This document shows positions 6,762 to 12,330 of a stretch of DNA of 12,330 bases, piece by piece. The DNA is taken from contig MU646320.1 of the NCBI GenBank assembly GCA_026770585.1, positions 387,688 to 400,017 of the forward strand, in the 5' to 3' direction. Each line of letters starts with the position of its first letter. The first letter of the stretch is position 1. Under the pieces are notes generated by a model. That model was given only the letters and a program-made list of their open reading frames with translations. It ran no database searches and was not told where the DNA came from. The translations under genes and the position numbers were made by a program. Source of the DNA: Baffinella frigidus (Eukaryota > Cryptophyceae > Cryptomonadales > Baffinellaceae).

Positions 6762-7008
6762 TTCAACCATGGGATACCATGAGTCTCATAAAGTCTCACT
6801 TGGGTTCGGTGTGTGTGTGAGCATGGCAACCAGTTGGTATACCTTCACCCACCCCAAAAGAACCAACTCTTTATCCCCTTTTCACGAGCTTTTGCACTGA
6901 AGAGCTTAACGCGATCCGAAAGCAAAAATGCTTTCTATGCAGTCCTTTCTACGGAAGGGCGTGCCGTTGGGCTATGTTGGGCGAAATTAAAACCTAAAGG
7001 ACCTAAAA
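6762..7008 (+). repeat. SINE-like copy, starts at CTTCAACCATGGGATACC
   Basis: It follows the tail of the previous copy directly, carries a variant middle (GCATGGCAACCAGTTGGTAT, shared with the third array unit) and ends CCTAAAGGACCTAAAA. Confidence 0.75.
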
Positions 7009-7010
7009 CA

Positions 7011-7169
7011 CTACCACGAGAACCACCCTCTATCCCCTTCTGACGAGCCTCCGCACTGGAGAGCTCAAAGAGATCCAAAAGCAAAAATGTTTTCTCTGCA
7101 GATCCCTTTTACGGAAGGGCGTGTCGTTGGGCCATGTTGGGAGCATCTAAAACCTAAAGGACCTAAAGG
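7011..7169 (+). repeat. SINE-like copy, 5' truncated
   Basis: It begins at GAGAACCACCCT within the element body and has the intact 3' end and tail CCTAAAGGACCTAAAGG. The 5' third is absent. Confidence 0.75.
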
Positions 7170-7251
7170 TTGATACGCTGTCACATGCCCGATGATGATA
7201 CCCTTTTAGACCGAAGAGGATACCCTTTAGCCGGTTCTGCCGCGATCCTCT

Positions 7252-7359
7252 GTACATGGGGGGCTTGATGTGATCCGAAAGGAAGCATGGCCTTTCTACA
7301 GAACAAGTTCCGGTGTCCGCCTATGTTGGGAGCTCGAAGAACCTAAAGGACCTCAAGGA
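7252..7359 (+). repeat. SINE-like element, diverged subfamily
   Basis: Its body GTGATCCGAAAGGAAGCATG ... TGTCCGCCTATGTTGGGAGC differs from the main family upstream but keeps the 3' end and CCTAAAGGA tail. It matches the copy at 7802-7917. Confidence 0.65.
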
Positions 7360-7387
7360 TTCTCTTTCTCTCTTTCTTTGTTCCCAG

Positions 7388-7509
7388 GCTCTCTCCTAGG
7401 ACGATCGGAGCGCTTCTGGGTGCTGGTGGTCAGTGTCATAGGGACCTTTGTTGACGCCAGCACGGCCATCATGTGTGCACTCTTCCAGAGGCTGTGTTCA
7501 GTTCATAGG
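7388..7509 (+). other. Orphan exon-like segment encoding a hydrophobic stretch
   Basis: A strong pyrimidine tract (7360-7384) and acceptor CCCAG are followed by a 122-nt open segment and a donor GG|GTAACA. The frame encodes RSERFWVLVVSVIGTFVDAS and TAIMCALFQRL, a probable membrane helix. No neighbouring exon was found in the window and the segment sits between repeats. It may be a captured gene fragment, an exon of an unseen gene, or chance. Homology unknown. Confidence 0.35.
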
Positions 7510-7532
7510 GTAACAAGCTGGAATTAGGGCAC

Positions 7533-7784
7533 CTAAGCCTGCGGTATTGACTACGGTACAGGGGTACCTCGCTCACAAGAAACCAACTTCCCCCAGGACC
7601 CTACAGTAGGCACATGCCTAGGGCCCTATGGTGGTCCTAGGGGGGGGGCAGTTTCTTATGAGCGAGGTACCCCTGTAAGCCTGCGGTATTGACTACGGTA
7701 GGCCGCAGGGCCTCCGGAACCGGATTTCTCGTAGGACCCCTCGGAATACCCTGCTTCCTACCGAAGCTAATACCGCAGGCTTAG
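7533..7784. mobile_element. MITE-like foldback, CCTACGGTA family, member 2 (host of a nested element)
   Basis: The outer arms are CTAAGCCTGCGGTATT and AATACCGCAGGCTTAG. The internal sequence is related to 3556-3660. It is interrupted near its left end by a second foldback at 7559-7675. Confidence 0.8.
7559..7675. mobile_element. Nested 117-bp foldback flanked by 25-bp direct repeats
   Basis: Arms CAGGGGTACCTCGCTCA.AAG and its complement close around CCTAGGGCC-rich sequence. The 25 bases at 7534-7558 are repeated exactly at 7676-7700 on the other side. Confidence 0.85.
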
Positions 7785-7801
7785 CTGTTTTGAATTGAGA
7801 A

Positions 7802-7917
7802 GTACAGGGGGGGTTGATGTGATCCGAAAGGAATCATGGCCTTTCTACAGAACAAGTTCCGGTGTCCGCCTATGGTGGGAGATAAATGAACCTAAAGGAC
7901 CTAAAGGACCTAAAGAA
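7802..7917 (+). repeat. SINE-like element, diverged subfamily, second copy
   Basis: It is close to the copy at 7252-7359 over its whole body and ends in three CCTAAAGGA units. The downstream segment 7918-8089 has an open frame but no recognised motif. Confidence 0.65.
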
Positions 7918-8089
7918 GGTTGCCCTGTTGAAGTGTTTGTGCGCGCAGTGGCATGGGCAACAAAAAAAAGAAATCAACAAGCACAGGTTCACGCAGGGGT
8001 GATGCAGGTTAACTCAAAATACTGCCAAAGAGTTCTTCATCAGGCTATTAGGGTGGCCGACGAGTTCCAGCGAAGGCCGCCTTTAGGTC

Positions 8090-8375
8090 CTTTAGGTTTC
8101 AAATGATCCCAACATAGCCCAACGACACGCCCTTCCGTAGAAAGGATCTGCAGAGAAAGCATTTTTGCTTTCGGATCGCGTTTAGCTCTCCAGTGCAGAA
8201 GCTCGTGAAGAGGGGAGAAAAGGTGGGTCTCATGGGACGTTTGAGTTAATCCATAGGACCGCGCTCGCGCACACACCAGAACCCAAGTCAGCCTTTATGA
8301 GGCTCATGGTATCCCATGGTTGAGGCATAAGAGCTCCAACCAGTGGCAACCACCAATACCCCAGATGTCAGAGGG
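8090..8375 (-). repeat. SINE-like copy, near full length, inverted
   Basis: It reads on the minus strand from GAATCCTGTCCCCTCTGACA through CAACCATGGGATACCATGAG to the CCTAAAGG tail. Its 5' flank matches that of the plus-strand copy at 6425. Confidence 0.75.
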
Positions 8376-8461
8376 GACAGGATTCTAAGCCAATCAGTTT
8401 TGTAGTTTGAGAGCCCACGTCAGTTTTGACGTGCTTACACCAGTTGCAGTAAAGCTTGAGG

Positions 8462-8564
8462 AGCTGGAACTTCCACCCTGAAGCCCCCAAAATCAATCCT
8501 AAAGCCTGGAACCTCCATCATGGAAGCTGGAACATTCATCCTGAAGCTTGGAACCTCCATCCTG
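8462..8564. repeat. Minisatellite-like repeats of about 21 bp
   Basis: About five imperfect units of the form AGCTTGGAACCTCCATCCTGA. The rest of 8565-8703 holds a T-run and nothing else recognised. Confidence 0.6.
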
Positions 8565-8704
8565 TGCTCTGAGCCATCATCCTGATTGCCCCCCCAAAAA
8601 CTTGTAAACAAACTGGCACCCCACCCCACAGCCATTTTTTTTAGTTTTCAACAAAAAGTGGTAGTTGTGAGACTGGTTGATGGGTTCTCGTAGGCCACAC
8701 TACA

Positions 8705-8798
8705 TTTTAGGTTTTAATCTCTCCCAACATAGCCCAACGACACGCCGTTCCGTAGAAGGGATCTGCAGAGAAAGCATGTTTGCTTTCGGATCGCGTTA
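8705..8798 (-). repeat. SINE-like copy, 5' truncated, inverted
   Basis: On the minus strand it starts at AACGCGATCCGAAAGC and ends at the ACCTAAAAT tail; only about 95 bases of the 3' end remain. Confidence 0.7.
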
Positions 8799-8843
8799 CA
8801 GGCTATGAAGTTGTCCTGGAAGCTCAGCTAAAAAGCGCTCTCA

Positions 8844-8906
8844 AGTCCTTTAGGTCCTTTAGGTTTTAATTTCGCCCAACATAGCCCAACGCCACGCCCT
8901 TCCGTA
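8844..8906 (-). repeat. SINE-like copy, strongly 5' truncated, inverted
   Basis: Only the CTACGGAAGGGCGTGGCGTT end and tail with two CCTAAAGGA units remain. Confidence 0.7.
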
Positions 8907-8910
8907 GCGA

Positions 8911-9004
8911 TCCTTTAGGTCCTTTAGGTTTTAAATGCTCCCAACATATGCCAACGACACGCCCTTCCGTAGAAAGGACTGCAGAGAAAGCATTTTTGCT
9001 TTCT
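8911..9004 (-). repeat. SINE-like copy, 5' truncated, next to the TMEM260-like start
   Basis: The element's 3' end and tail face away from the gene. Its truncated 5' edge (GAAAGCAAAAATGCTTTCTC) lies about 90 bases from the presumed start codon. Confidence 0.75.
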
Positions 9005-9095
9005 CAACTTCGTTCGTGGCATTTGCTTTACAATTTAGCTCACAACCTGTTCGAACTTCTCGCAAAAAGGGGAATCGGGAAGGCGTAGAGGAAGG
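9005..9095 (+). promoter_or_regulatory. Presumed promoter/5' UTR of the TMEM260-like gene
   Basis: It contains GCTTTACAATTT (about 9021-9032) and CTCACAACCTGTTCG (about 9040), near-copies of motifs upstream of the divergent plastid-protein gene. The role is inferred from position. Confidence 0.35.
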
Positions 9096-9186
9096 ATGCC
9101 GAAAGCGCCGCTGAAGCGCCCCCCCGCGAAGGATGTGGGGTCGGAGAAGCCCACACCTGATTCTCTTCTCGATAACCTCGCGCAAG
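9096..9186 (+). CDS. TMEM260-like exon 1 with start codon
   Basis: The ATG at 9096 (context GAAGGATGC) is the first usable start after the flanking retroelement copies end near 9004. The exon encodes 30 codons ([15 protein letters not shown]...LAQ) plus one base, then a donor CAAG|GTGCAC. The leftover G joins TG of the next exon to make Val, which is the support for this junction. The reading frame itself stays open to 9493, so an unspliced or differently spliced first exon is possible. Confidence 0.5.
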
Positions 9187-11374
9187 GTGCACCAGAGGAC
9201 CCCAACCTCCAGTCTTCAGACCCTCTTCCAACTCCTCTTTTCTTCCGCTCTCGTAAATGCGTCCGCTCGCGGATCGGCCCTGGTCGAAATATTTCCAATT
9301 CCAGAAGTCTAGCGGCGGCAGCGTGTGGCAACTTGCACATGGCCTTGGGCTTGCAGTCTAAGTTCTTGAGCTGGGCCTCTTATATCCATGCTCCGGGGTT
9401 CGTCTCTGACCGGCTCTTCCCTCCTCTCAATCTGCAGTGGCGATCGACGACGATCGGTGCGCAATGGGCGTGGGGGCCTTCGCGGGGCTGATCTACCTGG
9501 CCACGATGCACCGCACGCTCGCGGGGGGGGATTCGGGCGACCTCATAGCCAACGCATGCAGGTCTGTCCCCGTGCTCGTCTCCACCCAACCAAACGCTCC
9601 ACCGCACGAACTTTGAACGCTAAAGGCGGCGGCGGAGGAGGGGGGTGAAGGGGTGGGGCTTTTCACACGCTCGCCCCCTTTGTACAAATCCGCCAGCTCT
9701 GTCTCAACGATGCCAGGAGGCGGACGGTGACAGAGGCCGGTCAAGCAGAACCACAGGATTTTCTCGCCTTAAAAACAGGGCGATTTTAGGGCCAGAATTC
9801 TCGTCGTCCCTGCCGAGAATTCTGGCCCTGGGCGTAGAAGGACTCAAAAGCGCGACGTTTGGTCACGGAAAATCGAAACGTCGCGCTTTTGAGTCCTACG
9901 CCCAGGGCCAGAATTCTCGGCAGGGACGACGAGAATTCTGGCCCTAAAATTGCCCTGTTTTTCAGGCGAGAAAATCCTGTGGTTCTACTGGACCGGCCTC
10001 TGACAGGCCACCAGCCATCCGAAGTGGACCAAATCGGGTTGAGGAAGAAAAGGCCTTTTCACCAGGCGGTCAAGGCTCAGACTTGACCGTATGTGAAGTT
10101 TACTTCAGGTAGCCAGATCGATCTGGTCAACTTCAGGTGGCTGGTGGCAGTCAGTGCAAGAGCTGCTCCACTCCCCCACTGCACGCCACCTCCCACCAAC
10201 CCTCCCGAAGGGACCAAATCGTCGATTTTGAATCTTAGATGTACCCGGGCAGCCAGGCGAATTCGCCTGTGGTGGAGCCAGTTTCCATAGGAATCGGGAA
10301 ATTGGAAATCATCGATTTGGTCCCACCGTGAGGGTTGGTGGTCCCACACGAGCCTTCCCCTTCCAGCCCAAGATGGGAATGTTGTTCTCTCTCCTAACGC
10401 CCAACCCCACCAAGGCACTCTTCTTTATTCCTCCCAGTTCACCGATCCGGACCGGGTTGTACCACGAAAGGCACGCACACCACCCTGGAGGGGACTTGCG
10501 GCCAAATCCCGAATAACCCTTTATCGCAAAAGTTGACATGATTTATACCACTAAAATACATATTAGACCTTTTTGTACCAGATCCATTCATCACGGGCAC
10601 GCCACAATGTGGCGTGTTCTCCAAGGGGAGTTGACTTAAGAATGCTCAAAATACCATAATGTTCCATCCAGGGTGGCAGGGATTTACAATTGATGCTGGG
10701 ATCAGGGTAGCTGCTACCAACCACCCTACCCCCCCCACGCACAAAGGGATTCGTACCTGATGCTGAGACGTTATTCATCCTCAGACCGGGCCCCTTTTCA
10801 CTCCAAAGTCGACGAATTTGTATCGCGAACCTGCGATGCTTGAGAATAGTCTGTCATCCCTTCTGAGGCAGATCTAGTTGTCAATCTCTCCTAACACCTA
10901 ACCCAACCCGCAGCCCCGGAGTCCCGCACCCCCCCGGCTACCGAGGGGGCCCTCCTGGAATCGTTGAGATGTAGCCGGGGGGGGGGGCTCCTGGAATCGT
11001 TGAGATAGAGCTGTCGGATTTGTACAAAGGGGGCGAGCGTGTGGAGAGCCCCCCCTCCCTCACCTCCACACGCACCTCGCAGCGCTCCTGAATCCACCAA
11101 GGCACTCTTTTTGACCAGTCCCTGTTACCCAATCCGGACGGGTCGTACCTGGCAACGGGTACATAATTGAAGTGCAGTCGATACTGTACCGTATAATTCA
11201 GGTTCACACGATACAACGCTGACATCCATCACCCTAACCCCACCCGCAGCCTCGGCGTGCCGCACCCCCCCGGGTACCCCCTCCACACGCTCCTGGCGGC
11301 GCTGTTCGTGCGGCTGATCCCCTTCGGCTCTCCCGCCCTGAGGGTCAACCTCCTCTCCGTCCTCGCAGCCGCAG
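9096..11374 (+). CDS. TMEM260-like DUF2723 family protein (GT-C O-mannosyltransferase type), 5' half
   Basis: Three exons (9096-9186, 9438-9561, 11250-11374) join in phase to give 113 residues, open at the right edge. Residues 1-35 are a basic, Pro-rich cytosolic head. Residues 41-54 begin the first membrane helix. They are followed by LAGGDSGDL (Asp near 62, in the position of the GT-C catalytic acid) and [32 protein letters not shown]. These two blocks are the signature of the DUF2723/TMEM260 family; human TMEM260 is an ER protein O-mannosyltransferase. ER location and mannosyl transfer here are inferred from the family. Family members have many more helices, so most of the protein lies beyond the window. 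The gene is divergent from the plastid-protein gene. Intron 2 holds several foldbacks and an exon shard. Confidence 0.75.
9438..9561 (+). CDS. TMEM260-like exon 2: first helix and GGDSGDL motif
   Basis: The acceptor TCTGCAG ends at 9437 and the donor AG|GTCTGT starts at 9562. The exon encodes [20 protein letters not shown] and then [20 protein letters not shown]. The motif (T)xxGGDSG(E/D)L is diagnostic of DUF2723 proteins. The exon ends in phase 2 (AG), and the C that opens the next exon completes Ser. Confidence 0.75.
9655..9718. repeat. Left arm of an intron-spanning inverted repeat
   Basis: The sequence around CACACGCTCGCCCCCTTTGT recurs inverted at 10988-11058 in the same intron of the TMEM260-like gene, with roughly 85-90% match over about 64 bases by eye. 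Confidence 0.75.
9731..10002. mobile_element. 272-bp near-perfect foldback with nested hairpins
   Basis: Arms of about 127 bases run from CAGAGGCCGGTC to GACCGGCCTCTG with a loop of about 15 bases near 9860-9875. Only a few mismatches or indels are seen. Each arm also holds its own hairpin: AGGGCCAGAATTCTCG pairs with CGAGAATTCTGGCCCT (9788-9829 and 9904-9945). It is intronic and noncoding. No clear target-site duplication is visible. Confidence 0.9.
10112..10125. other. 14-bp palindrome CCAGATCGATCTGG
   Basis: A perfect palindrome between GTAG and TCAACTTC in intron 2 of the TMEM260-like gene. No function assigned. Confidence 0.5.
10193..10341. mobile_element. MITE-like foldback, CCACCAACCCTC family, member 2
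   Basis: It has the same ends and size as 3740-3889 and shares the AAATCGTCGATTT core in its arms. The central sequence differs. Confidence 0.83.
10405..10475. repeat. Direct repeat with 11095-11150
   Basis: CACCAAGGCACTCTTCTTTA ... ATCCGGACCGGGTTGTACC here resembles CACCAAGGCACTCTTTTTGA ... ATCCGGACGGGTCGTACCTG further on, both in intron 2. Together with the exon-3 shard at 10914 this suggests the downstream part of the intron was duplicated. The remainder of 10476-10870 shows only a small hairpin CACGCCACAATGTGGCGTG near 10597. Confidence 0.6.
10914..10942 (+). pseudogene. TMEM260-like exon-3 shard (acceptor side)
   Basis: The acceptor AACCCGCAG (ending 10913) and the following 28 or so bases copy the start of exon 3 (VPHPPGY), then diverge. 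About 18 bases of intron before the acceptor also match. It lies 5' of the real exon. Confidence 0.75.
10988..11058. repeat. Right arm of an intron-spanning inverted repeat
   Basis: This is the partner of 9655-9718. A piece of it, CCTGGAATCGTTGAGAT, is also directly repeated at 10953-10969. Confidence 0.75.
11250..11374 (+). CDS. TMEM260-like exon 3: HPPGYP block
   Basis: The acceptor CACCCGCAG ends at 11249 and the donor GCCGCAG|GTCAGC starts at 11375. The exon encodes [20 protein letters not shown] and [20 protein letters not shown]. In the family this block follows the GGDSGEL segment after only a few residues, so no exon is missing between. Truncated copies of its 5' end (10914-10942) and its 3' end (11536-11599) sit in the flanking introns. 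Confidence 0.78.
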
Positions 11375-11535
11375 GTCAGCTCCCGACCACCAACAACCTG
11401 AAACAACTTAAATCGGGGTTCCATGGACGGGGTTTCCCCCAGGATTTACACTTTAAAGTGTGCGAGCCGTCTATTTACCCACCTAGGAAAACCCTAGGTC
11501 CCTAGGGATGTCCTACCGTAGGGTCCTACGGAATG

Positions 11536-11599
11536 GGCCTCATCCCCTTCAGATCCCCGGCTCTGAGGGTCAACCTTCTCTCCGTCCTCGCGGCCGTGG
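11536..11599 (+). pseudogene. TMEM260-like exon-3 shard (donor side)
   Basis: It copies the last 64 bases of exon 3 ([19 protein letters not shown]) in frame, followed by an intact donor GG|GTCAGC, with no acceptor or 5' half. It lies 3' of the real exon. Confidence 0.78.
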
Positions 11600-11708
11600 G
11601 TCAGCACCTGAAGCCTCCCACCTCCCGCCAAGGTCGAGTAACATGATCTCATCTGGACGAGTATTTGAGTCACATACGATTTCGGGGATCTCCGATCCGA
11701 TTTGCAAG

Positions 11709-11758
11709 GAAAATTACTACACCGACGTTACTGGACAAAGCCCGATGTGTAGTAATTT
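11709..11758. mobile_element. Small foldback with GAAAATTACTACAC arms
   Basis: GAAAATTACTACAC pairs with GTGTAGTAATTTTC around a loop of about 21 bases. ATTTGAGTCA occurs on both sides (about 11664 and 11775), possibly a trace of a larger element. Confidence 0.65.
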
Positions 11759-11810
11759 TCGTTGCCAGATCATATTTGAGTCAAATTCTCATCGCGATTA
11801 GATCGTGTGT

Positions 11811-11905
11811 ACCTCTCCCTCTCTCTCCGTCTCTCTCTCTCTCCCTCTACCCTCCCTTCTCTCTCTCTCTCTCTCTCTCCTCTCTCTCCCTCTCTCGCCT
11901 CCCCC
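11811..11905. repeat. CT-rich microsatellite
   Basis: Long runs of CTCTCT interspersed with CCCT. A pure TC run closes the window (12300-12330). Confidence 0.9.
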
Positions 11906-12018
11906 CCTCCAGCTATGCATAGCTCTGAATAGTCTGCAGCCGCGGGCGTCTCCCCCCCTCCTCACGTGAGGAGCCCCGCTCGTGCATGCAGCGAGGTGCC
12001 TCCCTGTATTCACACCTC

Positions 12019-12137
12019 CTAGCTCTGCCTGAGCAAAATTGGGCTCGCAATAAATGTATGTTAGTTGAACTCGTGTACTAGATTCCCTGCTCTAAATGAA
12101 TATTACGGCGAGCCCAGTTTTACTCAGGCCAAGCTAG
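12019..12137. mobile_element. MITE-like foldback, CTAGCT ends
   Basis: CTAGCT.TGCCTGAGCAAAAT and GGGCTCGC form the left arm. The right arm GCGAGCCCAGTTTTACTCAG ... AGCTAG is complementary with a few mismatches. The length is about 119 bp. Confidence 0.8.
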
Positions 12138-12189
12138 ACCTCAACAACCAATGGGTTTGAGTTGGGCGGGTGGCTGGCTGGCAGCAGCG

Positions 12190-12290
12190 GCAGTGTTAGT
12201 AGTAACAAAGGTCTCTCTCTCATGGGTGGCAGCGGCCTCGGCGGGGGTGCATACATGGTGGCCGTGTTGGCAGTAACAAAGGGCTCTCTG
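12190..12290 (-). repeat. Copies of a TTTGTTACTACCAACACG repeat
   Basis: On the minus strand two units carry TTTGTTACT(A/G)C(T/C)AACAC, one followed by TATGCACCCCCGCCGAGGC. The same unit lies on the plus strand at about 2132-2185 and 2458-2495 in the other gene's intron. Confidence 0.6.
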
Positions 12291-12296
12291 TGATCT

Positions 12297-12330
<34 letters not shown>

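Larger units (their letters stand above)
11375..12330 (+). other. Intron 3 of the TMEM260-like gene, no further exon recognised
   Basis: No downstream DUF2723 coding block was found up to the window end. The stretch holds an exon-3 shard (11536-11599), a palindrome CACTTTAAAGTG (about 11450), a CCTAGG/CCTACGGTA-like fragment (11480-11530), a small foldback, CT microsatellites and a MITE-like element. A long pyrimidine tract followed by CCAG at 11908-11911 looks like an acceptor, but the following frame soon meets a stop. Confidence 0.5.

Noticed and set aside
9388-9648. ORF in frame 1 across TMEM260-like exon 2
   Set aside because: It overlaps the exon in the wrong frame and is Arg/Gly-rich, as expected from GC-rich shadow frames.
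11900-12005. Fourth TMEM260-like exon after the CT tract
   Set aside because: The acceptor context is strong, but the in-phase frame after CCAG stops within a few codons, and the next AG (11940) gives a Pro-rich peptide unlike the family.

Overview
This is a nuclear window from a eukaryote, most likely an alga with a secondary red-type plastid (stramenopile, haptophyte or cryptophyte; I cannot say which). The evidence is GC-rich exons broken by long repeat-filled introns with GT..AG ends, interstitial telomere-like repeats (TTTGGGG, CCCTAAA, CCCCTAA), and a first exon encoding a signal peptide that ends in an ASAF motif, the usual start of a bipartite plastid-targeting presequence in such algae. 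No bacterial operon, rRNA or tRNA is visible.

Layout. (1) 1-4587, minus strand: a split gene whose exons I place at 4297-4587, 3410-3469, 1908-2009, 599-786 and 202-289. All junction phases agree and give a 243-residue open product that probably continues off the left edge. It reads as a plastid-targeted multipass membrane protein of unknown function (perhaps DUF2834-like). (2) 4588-9095: an intergenic block of CCCCTAA arrays, about thirteen copies of a SINE-like element that share a CCTAAAGGA tail and differ in 5' truncation, a nested foldback element and one orphan exon-like segment. (3) 9096-12330, plus strand: the 5' half of a TMEM260/DUF2723-type (GT-C) protein, exons 9096-9186, 9438-9561 and 11250-11374, again phase-consistent. 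It contains the family's GGDSGDL and HPPGYP motifs and continues off the right edge. The two genes are divergent.

The introns are the remarkable part. Both genes carry truncated copies of their own exons, and these follow a strict rule. Every shard lying 5' of the real exon keeps the acceptor and the exon's 5' part. Every shard lying 3' of it keeps the exon's 3' part and the donor position. That is the pattern expected if introns grow by local tandem duplications with one breakpoint inside an exon. Foldback elements (MITE-like), interstitial telomere-like tracts and minisatellites sit among the shards and sometimes exactly at their edges.

All assignments come from reading the sequence. No homology search or transcript data were available.
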